DNA from: Chara braunii
Lineage: Eukaryota; Streptophyta; Charophyceae; Charales; Characeae
Assembly: GCA_003427395.1 (NCBI GenBank)
Contig: BFEA01000078.1
Coordinates: 3,462,880 to 3,484,369 of the forward strand
Length of the DNA: 21,490 nt
Direction of reading: 5' to 3'
Below, in pieces: positions 1 to 9,397 of the stretch. Positions within the stretch are counted from its first letter, which is position 1. Every line of letters starts with the position of its first letter. The translations under genes and the position numbers were made by a program. Under the pieces are notes generated by a model. It saw only the letters and a program-made list of their open reading frames with translations. It ran no database searches and was not told the DNA's origin.

Positions 1-1260
1 TTCCGCATTGGGTTGTGCAATACTCACATAAGACTGGACTTTTTTTGTTTCGCCTCACTACGGAACGTGTGATGTAGTTCGGATGAATCCGAACCTCAAC
101 CCTCGGCTCGTGGGAAGTCTCAACGGAAACCGCATCCCTCCGATGTCTCAGTAGAAGGGACAACGACGACACAGGGGATTGTTTTCGAAGTAAACATCTC
201 TAGAAATCATGACTCCGATAGCTCCCCATCTGCTTTTGGCTTCGTTTGTAGCTCGGATTAATCCGAACCACAACCACAGACGACTGACGGACGACAGTCG
301 TGACTTTTGTCAGTGTTTATTTATTCCGCATTGGGTTGTGCAATACTCACATAAGACTGGACGTTTTTTGTTTCACCTCACTACAGAACGTGTGATGTAG
401 TTCGGATGAATCCGAACCACATCCCTTGGCTCGTGGGACGTCTCAACGGGAACCGCATCCCTCCGATGTCTCAGTGGATGGGACAACGACGGCATAGGGG
501 ATCGCTTCGAAGTAAACATCTCCAGAAATCATGACTCCGATAGCTCCTCATCTGCTTTTGGCTTCGTTTGTAGCTCGGATGAATCCGAACCACAACCACT
601 GACGACTGACGGATGGCAGTCGTGGCTTTTGTCAGTTTTTATTTATTCCGCATTGGGTTGTGCAATACTCACACAGGACTGGACGTTTTTTGTTTCGCCG
701 CACTACGGAACGTGTGATGTAGTTCGGATGAATCCGAACCACATCCCTTGGCTCGTGGGACGTCTCAACGGGAACCGCATCCCTCCGATGTCTCAATGGA
801 TGGGACAACGACGGCAAAGGGGATCGCTTCGAAGTAAACATCTCCAGAAATCATGACTCCGATAGCTCCCCATCTGCTTTTGGCTTCGTTTGTAGCTCGG
901 ATGAATCCGGACCACAACCACAGACGACTGACGGACGGCAGTCGTGACTTTTGTCAGTGTTTATTTATTCCGCATTGGGTTGTGTAATACTCACACAGGA
1001 CTTACAAGTTCCACGTCACTCCTAAATGTGTGATATAGCTCAGATCCATCCGAACCACATCCCTCACCGCATCGGGAGTCCCGAGGTGAGTACCACGCCC
1101 AGTGACGGGAGGTCTCATCGGGAAAGGAAAACGGTGGCACACGCCACGCATCCTGAATGCAACATACAATAGCCGAATAATTAATCCGAACGTCATAGCT
1201 CGACGGCGACTGAGTCTGATTTGTCTGCCACTCTTGGCTTTTATTTTTTTGTACATGGGG
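1..1260. repeat. Tandem array, period about 322 bp, three units plus a diverged fourth
   Basis: The marker TTCCGCATTGGGTTGTG recurs at 1, 324, 646 and 968, giving periods of 323, 322 and 322. The first three units are very similar. The fourth (968 to about 1260) keeps the unit order but is diverged and carries indels. Each unit holds two short palindromes: one like GTTCGGATGAATCCGAAC (77-94, 400-417, 722-739, degenerate at 1038-1055) and one like GCTCGGATNAATCCGAAC (251-268, 573-590, 895-912). Short reading frames inside it (for example 209-400 and 629-856) merely follow the repeat and are not believed. The array is cut by the window start, so its true length is unknown. Confidence 0.93.
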
Positions 1261-1374
1261 CAGTAAAGCAAGCATCGGAAAGGACGTGTTGATTCCTACT
1301 GGCTCCTCCTTCGATTCAAGGGGTGTCTCATCCTTCTGCCACATCCCTCCGAGTGAGGCGAGGTCGCTGGGTGG

Positions 1375-1595
1375 TGGCTAGGATTAATCCGAGCCACGGA
1401 TGGTGGCACGACAGACCATTTAATGTCTATCTTTCCGGGGCGGTTGCTCGGATTGATCCGAGTCACGGACTGGTAGGCAAGGATGAGCTTTTGTCTAGGA
1501 CTTTTGTTGGCGGGTGGCTCGGATTGATTCGAACCTCGAATCCGGGGCGGTGCGGTAGGCTTGGATGAGCTTCTGTCTTGCACTTCTGTTCAGCT
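1375..1595. repeat. Three palindromes at about 70-bp spacing, with a short direct repeat
   Basis: Near-palindromes centred on GGATTAATCC (1375-1396, one mismatch over 22 bp), GGATTGATCC (about 1445-1464) and GGATTGATTC (about 1515-1532) lie about 70 bp apart. They share flanks such as GGTGGCT. A segment containing GGATGAGCTT with TGTCT shortly after it is repeated at about 1471-1509 and 1554-1592. This looks like a shorter-period relative of the array to the left. No gene is supported in 1260-2100. Confidence 0.75.
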
Positions 1596-2101
1596 CGTAT
1601 TCAGAATGACCATGGTAGGTAGAGTGTGTGCTTTCATGGCTCTGCGAAAAGTACTTGTCATGTCGACTGTGCGAAAACGTCTTCTGTAGATGAGGCGATG
1701 TAATGTGACTGTCCGGCGTTGGTGTGCTGTTCCGTTCGACGAGGGTCGTCCCACTGCTTTGTCCGTCTCAATGTGCTTTACGACCTGGGTTTTAATCATT
1801 TTTGGAAATCCCGCATCTGCTCTGGAACGGGTCTCTGCGTGACTTTTAGAAAACACTCCATTGGCTTGATGAACTTCTGATTGGTGACCTTCTGTAAGGG
1901 CTTTGCAATACGACGTGGAAAGATCTTTTTTTGGGACGAGTCCGATTGACGGCCTTCTATAAGGGCTTCACCGACAAAAAAGTGCAGGGCGTTACAGCTG
2001 GGTGTGGGCGTCGTCGGGGAAATTATCGTTCACCGACATTGTTTACGATCGTCTCCTCTTCCGTATGTCTATTCATGTGTTCGTGTTGTGCAGGGAGTTT
2101 A

Positions 2102-3080
2102 ATGTTGTCGAGTCCTTCGACAAGCATCACCATGACACCAGAGAGGCACATGCGCTTAGCGAAACCCTTTCCACCTTGTGCGAGATCGTTGCGGCATCAT
2201 GACGGTCAAATGTGGATCGACGATGCACCCGAGGATGACTTCGAGGACGACCCATGGATGACCGTCGTCCCTTACATGAACCGACATCTCGACGAATGGA
2301 ACGAAAATGACTGGAAGGCGATGGAGCCTTCCTGCCCATGGGCAAGCCATTACAGGTTTGCAAACATGTTGGAGTTCGGGAGCCTCATTGCACTGCCTGC
2401 TAGTGTCCTCCATCGAAAGACCCTGGACTATAAGGGTAAACCGGTCCGCTTCCGTACCAGCTTCAGACGTCGCCTCCACTGCGAGTATATCACATCTTCT
2501 CCATGAACTTGGGGAAGTTCGCAGAAGCAAGAGTTGGTGGACTGCGCTCGTCATTGTTCATTCTTGGAACACTACCCACCCCGTTGCCCAGGGACTTCTC
2601 CACAAGCTCTGTCGTACTGTTGTGTGCGCTTGACGAATGACGGATGTCCTTTCGCCAGAGTGCTATGTGTGGCTTCTTCAAGCAAAAGCGGGAAAATTGT
2701 GGATGCAGTTGTGCTTGTGTCACGCAACAAGATGGTGCTTCAGGGATCCAGGTTCAAGGCGGTCATGTCTCGCCCAAGTGTAGATGGGCAGTCTGACTTG
2801 TGAGAGCAGGTCAGGTAAGAGTTTTTCTGTCACTGTGGGATGATGTGGAAAAGAAAGTGTCTGAAATACATGACTGATAGGGAATTCCTTAGCACGACGA
2901 GAAGGGTTTGTCAGGATGAAATACATGTCCGTGTTTTCCGAGAAGGCAACAGTCGACGAGCCGCCGATCCATGTGTATGGATCATCTATGAATGCTATGT
3001 ATGGTTTCCGTTCACGACCTCGTCCGCGGGAAACCCCGTATGTCACAAGATACGGACGTGTGGTCAGACCTTGTGTTTAA
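2102..3080 (+). pseudogene. Decayed ORF, copy A of a paired unknown family
   Basis: The protein family is not recognised. From the ATG at 2102 one frame reads to 2803, interrupted by TGA at 2504-2506 and ending at TGA 2801-2803. Similarity to copy B resumes in another frame (VDEPPIHVYGSSMNAMYGF, about 2950-3010) and runs to TAA 3078-3080. Shared blocks with copy B are DPWMTVVP, CPWAS.Y.FANMLEFG, DCARHCSF, CPG.SPQA.SYCCVRLT and VDAVVLVSRN. Conservation is in protein frame between diverged copies, so this strand once coded. A CAG (2091-2093, after GTGTTGTG) lies just before the ATG and is matched in copy B, suggesting a splice acceptor and a missing upstream exon. The product would be about 300 residues, with no recognised domain or membrane segment. 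Confidence 0.72.
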
Positions 3081-3389
3081 GGGAAAAGGAGACTCTCTCG
3101 TGACGACTAAAGTTGACACCTGCGTTGTTGCATTTGAACTTGCGAAGGTGACGTTCTTAGTGTTTCGGATTCAACTGAATCATCAATCAGATACATACAG
3201 GTGCACCCAACGTTGAAGGCGATGCATGAAGGCTTCCCCAAGGACGATCCTTGGCCAAACAACAACCGGTCGGATTCTGTACGTGCGATTCGATAACTGC
3301 AGACCATCAAGTTTATGTTCTTGCACGCCTTCGAGGCAAACGATGCTTCCAAACAGTTCGCCTTCCTCTAGATCGTCTGGTACTGCCAT

Positions 3390-3893
3390 GAAATGTGGTG
3401 CCCGTGTTCGTGGCCCTCTGTGCAACAGCCGCTGCATGGCAGAAAATGACGTGAGCGGCGACGGCCGAGGCTGTAATCATGCATGTCCACCAGAACATCT
3501 TGTGTCTCAGATTCATCCGAAGTCGCCGGTTGCAAAAGCATTTTCATTCTCATCCCCGGAAAAGTCGTCTGTTACCCTGGACACCCGCTGAAAGAAACTC
3601 CTCTTTGCGCCAATACGCTGCATATGGGCCGATGATAAGCAGCCGCGCAGAATGCATAGCACGTCCCGATTGCGAAATGGTCGGGTCTTTTTCTCACGAC
3701 GGCGAAGGCTCGTGATCACCCCCGGTGACGGCGACGATGGTTTTTGGATTGGAGGCCATAAAATGTGGTGCCATGTCCGTAGCCCTCTGTGCAATAGCCG
3801 CTGCCAGGCCGAAAGTGACTGAGCGGCGCTGGCCGACGCTGCAATCGACCTTGTCCGGCATGTCGTCTTGTGTCTCGGATCCATCCAAAGTTT
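3390..3893. repeat. Direct duplication, period about 371 bp
   Basis: About 130 bp at 3390-3524 (starting AAATGTGGTGCCCGTG, with CCCTCTGTGCAACAGCCGCTG) is repeated at 3761-3893 (AAATGTGGTGCCATGTCC, CCCTCTGTGCAATAGCCGCTG). Both copies end in an eroded palindrome: TCAGATTCATCCGA (3507-3520) and TCGGATCCATCCAA (3875-3888). No conserved reading frame links the two, so the small open frames here are treated as chance. Confidence 0.8.
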
Positions 3894-3974
3894 AGGGCCG
3901 CTCGAGCTGTTCCTTCTCGTCATCGAACGTTCAACACCTGCACAGAACACAACAAAACTTCCCGATTGGAACAT

Positions 3975-5060
3975 CGCGGGGTCATCGCATTGTCGACTCC
4001 CACATGATGATTACCGTGAACAGCGGCATGATGGCTGGTCCGCCTCTCCGATGTGGGTCTAACGGTGGATTGCGTCAAATCTGCTCTCAAAGATCCACAC
4101 CGGAGAGGGGGCTAGCAATCAACCACTGCTTGCTTGTAAAACATCATATGATGTGTCGATACAATTGACATTCAGAACTGGTCGGTGAGAATCAGGTGCT
4201 ACGCCAAAAATTTCGTCATGCGGCCGCAATATTCCCCCGCGATTGTTCAATTTGGGGTTCTCGCATCATAGACTCCCTTACGATGACTACAATTAACAGC
4301 GGCGGGGTAGCAGGTCCCCTTCTCCGATATGGATCTCACGGTGGAGTGCGAAACTCTGCTCTCAAAGATCCTGACTGGGAAAGGGGGCCAACTATCAACC
4401 ACTGCTTGCTTGTAAAACATCATATAATGTGTCGACACCACCGACATTCATAAATGGATGGTGAGCATCTGGTGCTACGCCGAAAAGTTCGTAATGAGGT
4501 CGCGATATTCCCCCGCAATTGCTCATTTTCGGGTTCTCGCGTCATAGACTCCCTTATGATGACTACAGTTAACAGCGGCAGGGTAGCAAGTCCCCTTCTC
4601 CGATATGGATTTACAGTGGAGTGCGAAACTCTGCTCTCAAAGATCTAGACCGGGAAAGGGGCCAGCTATCAACCACTGTTTGCTTGTAAAACATCATATG
4701 ATGTGTCGATACAATCGACATTCAAAAGTGGTCGGTGAGCATCTGGTGCTACGCCAAAAAGTTCGTCATGTGGTCGCGATATTCCTCCGCAATTGCTCAT
4801 TTTTGGGTTCCCACGTCATAGACTCCCTTATGATGACTAAATTTAACAGCGGCAGGGTAGCAGATCCCCTTCTCCGATATGGATCTCACGGTGGAGTGCG
4901 AAACTCTGCTATTAAAGATCCAGACCGGGAAAGGGGGCCAGCTATCAACCACTGCTTGATCGTAAGGCATCATATGATCTGTTCATTACATCGGCATTCG
5001 AAACTGTTTGGTGAGCATCTGGTGCTACGCCAACAATTTCCAAACAAGACCGCGAGGTTC
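3975..5060. repeat. Tandem array, period about 275 bp, four units
   Basis: The marker CAACCACTGCTTGCTTG (variants) occurs at 4120, 4396, 4670 and 4946, so the periods are 276, 274 and 276. Other unit landmarks are CATCTGGTGCTACGCC, CATAGACTCCCTTA, CCCCTTCTCCGATATGGAT and TCAAAGATC. Unlike the other arrays it lacks the TCGGAT palindrome. Because 276 is a multiple of 3, frames can run across unit boundaries, which produces open stretches at 4196-4453, 4454-4648 and 4605-5237 with repeated peptides. The 274-bp unit and internal stops show that the frame is not maintained. I read it as a satellite-like array, not a gene. Confidence 0.9.
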
Positions 5061-5254
5061 CTTAAGAGTGTTTTTGCCACCCCACAGCACAGACCGCCGA
5101 CTGTTTGGCACTGCGGGAAGGTTGTCAATTTCTTACGACGCGGAAGACTCATGATCACTTTCGTCATCTGTATGCGTGCTGATGGTGCTCGGCATTGCAT
5201 ACTTGACGCACTGGTGGTGTATGCTGCAATTGTCTAAATCTGGACTTAAGTGTC

Positions 5255-5600
5255 TCGGATGCATCCGACATAAGAACGTGCGAGGATGCGGACTTGCCAA
5301 TATTTACCAACATCATTGTATCGAATTCATCCGAGTCTAAAATCAGATACATATTTGCGCACCTGCAATTTCTACAGCATGTCTGATCGGTGACGGGCAA
5401 GGCTTGTAGTCTGGTTCAAGGCTGGTTGTGCACGTCTAATGTCAAGTCCGATATTTCCCTGCGTCGTTGCGTCGGATTCATCCGAATCTAAAGTATGTTA
5501 CATACTTGCGGGTCCGTCATTTCTACACCATACATGTGAAATCGGTGAGGGTGAAGGCTTGTCGTCCGGTTCAAGGTTGGCTATGCATTGTCCTTTTGTT
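5255..5600. repeat. Perfect 14-bp palindrome and a direct duplication, period 151 bp
   Basis: TCGGATGCATCCGA at 5255-5268 is a perfect palindrome. Downstream, the segment from TCGAATTCATCCGA (5321-5334) is repeated from TCGGATTCATCCGA (5472-5485). The shared text includes TCTAAA, ATTTCTACA, ATCGGTGA and GGTTCAAGG, giving a period of 151 bp. The palindrome lies at the head of each unit. No gene is supported here; the stretch leads into the transposase-like ORF downstream. Confidence 0.8.
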
Positions 5601-5952
5601 TTGTTGCGCTGCTATAGTGCTCCCCAACTGGCGGACGCATCTCTGTCGCTTTATCATTGCCAAAGTCCAACAACTGTCTCGGCTGCGATTTGGGTCAACG
5701 TCTGTTGTTCTGCTCGCAGGGAAAAGTGGAATGCTTCACTGGTGTGATACGACGACGGTCGATCAAGACTTCCCTTCCATGCCAGCTTGCCTTCCATTAC
5801 GTTTTTGGTAGGAATTGGTTGAGAAGGGATTGGTTATGGGCATTGGAGTTCCGAGCAGTGCCGATACTACTTCTTCCCGACTCGAGCCATGTGCTTCCTT
5901 TGGAAAATGGTAACGTGACTCAAACACTCAGCATCGACGGAAGAGAACACAG

Positions 5953-8049
5953 TTGTCCACCTCCAGCGAGCATTCGTACATCTGTCGTGACGTGCTCGAA
6001 GACCACAAAAACACTGGAAGCGGGGTCCAGTTTCTTAGTGTCGATTGTATATCCAAAGTCTCTTCAGCATGTTCTGAAATGACCGACGCTGGGATGTCGA
6101 GCTCCATACCCGAGGGGAATCTCGGTGACTATGGTTATAGCGGGACGGAGTACGTGTATAGTGCGAACAACTGCACTACTGCTGGTTCTTCCTTGGGAGT
6201 TGCCGATGGTGGTGATAGGGTTTCCTCGTCTACCCCTCCGCAGTGCCAGGAGAGTCAAGGACCGTCCACGGATGAAATCACTGAATACTGCTATTCACGA
6301 GACAGTCAGAGCTCGCGCTGTCTCTTCGAAGAGGACCGCCACATATGGTACATTTTGTTGGCGCCTATGCCCGGTGAAAGAAGACCCTATTCTATGGCAA
6401 ACAGAGAACCGGCCAAAAAGACACAGCATCGACGAGCTATGGGCAAACTCAGGATGCAGTCACTTCAGGCAGTGCGAGGGATGCTCTGTTGTGGGCGGAT
6501 GTGTTGCGCTGAACTGACAGCCAAAGATGTCAGGCCGGTGCGGGAGGCATTCTACTCGAAAAGTTTCGCGGAAAGGACGAAGTGGTGGTTGCAAACCATA
6601 CATGACTTCACGATTATGGAAGGTGGTGCTGAGCGGGTCAGGCGTGTAGCTTGCAAACGGAAGATGTGCGTGCAGGCGTACTGTAACATTCTCGACATTT
6701 CTCGTAACACATTCTATGTCTACAAAAGGATGTATGATAACGGTGTTGTCGTTGGGGAGCATGGGCACTCGGGCTTGTCTAAACCATCCGAAAAAGTCGT
6801 CACGATACTTGCACTGTTGAAACGGTTCATCGACGACCACGCCGATAGTATGTCGAATGACATGGTCTCGAAAAACGGAGTTTGTCGTCCTCGCCGTAGG
6901 ATTCCTGCGGCATTCACAAAACGAGCAATTTACGAATCATTGCGCTCTGATCTTTTGATGCGCCACTTAGAAGTTGTGTCGGAGTCGACTTTCTACGCTA
7001 TGTGGAGTACGCACTTCTGGCACGTGGGTCTAGCTATGTCCAACACATTCACGAAGTGCGGAAAATGTATATTCTGCAAGCAGTGCATTGCCAAGTCGAA
7101 GTACGAGAGGGACAGTAAGAAATCTAAAGATAGGATGCGGAAACATCAAGAGCTGCAAGTCAACCACAGGCTAGACTATAGCCGCTGCAAAATGAATTCC
7201 ATCTTGCGGCAGTCCGAGTGTCTGTGCATCATTATTGACGGCATGGATCAAAAGAAAACTACCATGCCGCATATAGGACAGGCTAACTACTCAAAGGACT
7301 TGCACCACGAGAGGATGATGAAGACTGGTCTCACGGCTGTTCTGGTCCATGGCCGGGATCCGTCTTTATATGTTTACACATATTTTCCTTACTACACACA
7401 CGGTCCCAGCAGTACGGCGACGTGTTTAATGCGGACTCTTACGGAGATCCAGTCCAGTGGGAAACCTCTACCGCCGTTTCTTCGTATTCAAGCTGACAAC
7501 TGCTTCAAAGAAAACAAGGATAGATTCATCTGCGCATTGGCAGCACTTCTTGTGAAGTTCGGGATTTTCAAGGAAATAGAAATTGGTTTTATAACAGTTG
7601 GACACACGCACACAGACGTCGATGCCACGTTTAGTGTTTTCTCCAAGAAACTCAAGGACAATGATGCCTACACAATGGATGAGTTGTTCCTTTTGCTAGA
7701 GCGGTCTCATAAGACTCCTCCGCGATGTATTTTTCTTGATAGGATAGAAGACTGGAGAGGTATTATTTACCCGCATGTTTCAAAGCGCATGACAGGGATT
7801 TCGAAACCTCATTTGTTGAAATTCTACATGATAGGTGATAATCCCGCCATGTCCTATAAAGAGTATTGCACAGGCGCTAAGTGGTTGCCTGAGGATGATC
7901 CTCTTTACTGGTTCAAACAAACAGACAACGGTGGTTACGCTGGTTGCACCAACCTTTCAATCCTTTGCCGGTCCAACCGACGTTCCTCGACGATTACAAT
8001 AACGGTTTGGAGAAACTTGGATGACTTTCCGAGACGAAGACGTGACTAG
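5953..8049 (+). CDS. DUF7869-type, DDE-like transposase-related protein (N-terminal and core part)
   Basis: This is a 698-residue open frame with no intron sign inside. The N-terminal 130 or so residues are low-complexity, so the true start may be a later ATG or an upstream exon. Residues 234-260 (VQAYCNILDISRNTFYVYKR) resemble the conserved N-terminal block of this family. A C4 cluster CGKCIFCKQC is at 369-378. The core has IIIDGMDQ at 426-433, IQADNCFKENKD at 512-523 and GHTHTDVDATFS at 550-561. These are the hallmark blocks of DUF7869-containing proteins, abundant in streptophyte algae and some animals. The spaced acidic residues suggest an RNase-H-like DDE/D nuclease, which is inference. 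Around 7950 the frame shifts: the last 30 or so residues are off-frame and the C-terminal module continues in another frame. It is probably a mobile-element gene, recently decayed. Confidence 0.72.
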   Translation: MSTSSEHSYICRDVLEDHKNTGSGVQFLSVDCISKVSSACSEMTDAGMSSSIPEGNLGDYGYSGTEYVYSANNCTTAGSSLGVADGGDRVSSSTPPQCQESQGPSTDEITEYCYSRDSQSSRCLFEEDRHIWYILLAPMPGERRPYSMANREPAKKTQHRRAMGKLRMQSLQAVRGMLCCGRMCCAELTAKDVRPVREAFYSKSFAERTKWWLQTIHDFTIMEGGAERVRRVACKRKMCVQAYCNILDISRNTFYVYKRMYDNGVVVGEHGHSGLSKPSEKVVTILALLKRFIDDHADSMSNDMVSKNGVCRPRRRIPAAFTKRAIYESLRSDLLMRHLEVVSESTFYAMWSTHFWHVGLAMSNTFTKCGKCIFCKQCIAKSKYERDSKKSKDRMRKHQELQVNHRLDYSRCKMNSILRQSECLCIIIDGMDQKKTTMPHIGQANYSKDLHHERMMKTGLTAVLVHGRDPSLYVYTYFPYYTHGPSSTATCLMRTLTEIQSSGKPLPPFLRIQADNCFKENKDRFICALAALLVKFGIFKEIEIGFITVGHTHTDVDATFSVFSKKLKDNDAYTMDELFLLLERSHKTPPRCIFLDRIEDWRGIIYPHVSKRMTGISKPHLLKFYMIGDNPAMSYKEYCTGAKWLPEDDPLYWFKQTDNGGYAGCTNLSILCRSNRRSSTITITVWRNLDDFPRRRRD

Positions 8050-8806
8050 AATAGATAGGGTTTTTCGGTTTTGGGAAGATTACGTCAAACACGCGGGGGA
8101 CATTATCGACAACGGGGCGCCTTCGGCACCCTTCACCGAATTCTAGCCAAAGGTCACCCATGTCGTTGAAGACATGAGTTCTTGCTCTGATTCGGATGCA
8201 TCTGAATTACAGAGTGAACCTCTATTCGTGGGTCTTCAGAGGGACAAGCCTAAGGCCAGCTTTGATCCTTTCGAAGATGTGCATGTCGACAGTTTTGTCA
8301 TTATGCAACCGTCAGACGAGGACATGCATCAAGGAGTGTCTTTTTGGGTTGGCCAGGTTCGCAGTGAAATTGACAAGAACGAAGATTCGCCAACTTACAA
8401 CCAATTCAAAGTGGTGTACTGGGTTCCAATCAGAAAAGCGAGCACACTAAGAAAATTGTATGCCGACGCCGGGGAAAAAAAATGGAAAAAAGCTTCAGAG
8501 CACGAGGAAGAGTATCAACATGTCACAACCGTTGCGTTTTCTTGGATGAGACAAACGAGGACGAATGTCTGCGAGTCCTCCAAAAAGTTTACCACCGGTC
8601 TTGTGATTCCTCTGAAAGTAAGAAAAAATGCAATTCCCGCCCTAGAAAATGGCGTTGGCGCTCAAACACAAAGCGTTTCTGGAGAAGGGAGCGGGCAGGA
8701 GGCTACCTCATCGAGAGTGCGATGGTTGTCGTCTTTTTGTGAGGAAAATGTATTGCCATGCTGGCCTGTGCGCACCACGCTTGACTCCATGGAATACATC
8801 GCTTAA
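7949..8806 (+). pseudogene. C-terminal module of the DUF7869-type protein, displaced by a frameshift
   Basis: The reading frame changes near 7949. In the new frame, coding-like text (FGETWMTFRDEDVTRIDRVF, then FRFWEDYVKHAGDIID) is broken by TAA at 8000-8002 and TAG at 8144-8146. It then runs open from ATG 8174 to TAA 8804-8806 (210 residues). Residues 35-85 of that part (DSFVIMQPSDED, FWVGQVRS, FKVVYWVPIRK) look like the small beta-barrel, possibly BAH/chromo-like, block that follows the DDE-like core in this family. The assignment to the upstream ORF is inferred from order, strand and spacing. From about 8640 a third frame reads CDGC and CHAGLC, a possible Cys cluster, so a second frameshift may exist. 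A palindrome (8191-8206) lies in frame at SDSDASEL. Confidence 0.6.
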
Positions 8807-9004
8807 TGATTTGTGCTCTCTAGGTTACGGGCTTCAAATCAACAAGAGTTCTTCATCAATTTTCGACATTGTGCGTGGGGGCGTTTTGGTCGTCGTAGCA
8901 TGACCTCGGGCTTTCGTTCCTGACCTTGATGTGACGCTTTTATTGTGACTTTTGTATTTTGCAGTGTGACGTACTTTGAAAACAAGGATGAGATTTTGGG
9001 CTAC

Positions 9005-9397
9005 ATGGAAATAAAAGTACGTGAACGACTGGTGATCATCATGAACGGAGGAGCGTTTCCTTTTCAATATGAGAGAATCTTCAGGATCGTAGCGGGAGGA
9101 CCGACAATGTTTGTCATCATGGTGAGGTTTACTGATCTCAACATTTTGGACATGCGAATATATGAGCGTCGGGGGGAAAATTGGATGCGAGGGGATTTTA
9201 CAAGAGCTTATGTAAAAGCTTCAGAAGTTTTTTTCGCCTTGAGACGTGCTGTCCTCGGAGCAGGGTGTGACATTCAGGGTTTCTCGTTTTCAATTACGGA
9301 TTTTGAAGGTCTGCCTCAACCTCCAATCCCGGCTTGCATGGTGGACGGTTCGACATGGGAACCGATAGTGAACGCTCTGCGAAGAGACTTCTTCTGA
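9005..9397 (+). CDS. Unrecognised small ORF, possibly a 3' exon
   Basis: I do not recognise the product. The frame is open from before 8965; the first ATG is 9005, giving 130 residues to TGA at 9395-9397. Upstream, TTGTATTTTGCAG ends at 8964, a good plant-type splice acceptor with a T-rich tract, so this may be a terminal exon beginning at 8965 (TYFENKDEILGY). Visible text includes MNGGAFPFQYERIF, SEVFFALRRAVLGAG, GFSFSITDFEG and GSTWEPIVNALRRDFF. A diverged duplicate of the last 68 codons, still alignable in this frame, lies at 9729-9932, which supports past protein coding. It may belong to the same element as the transposase-like gene just upstream on the same strand. Confidence 0.5.
   Translation: MEIKVRERLVIIMNGGAFPFQYERIFRIVAGGPTMFVIMVRFTDLNILDMRIYERRGENWMRGDFTRAYVKASEVFFALRRAVLGAGCDIQGFSFSITDFEGLPQPPIPACMVDGSTWEPIVNALRRDFF

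Noticed and set aside
2720-3046. Minus-strand frame containing FIDDPYTW, also seen on the plus strand at 19330-19599
   Set aside because: The similarity is real but antisense to copies A and B. The sense strand carries the longer, better conserved frame.
4605-5237. 210-codon ORF as a repeat protein
   Set aside because: It only follows the tandem repeat; the neighbouring units break the frame by a 2-bp length difference and by stops.
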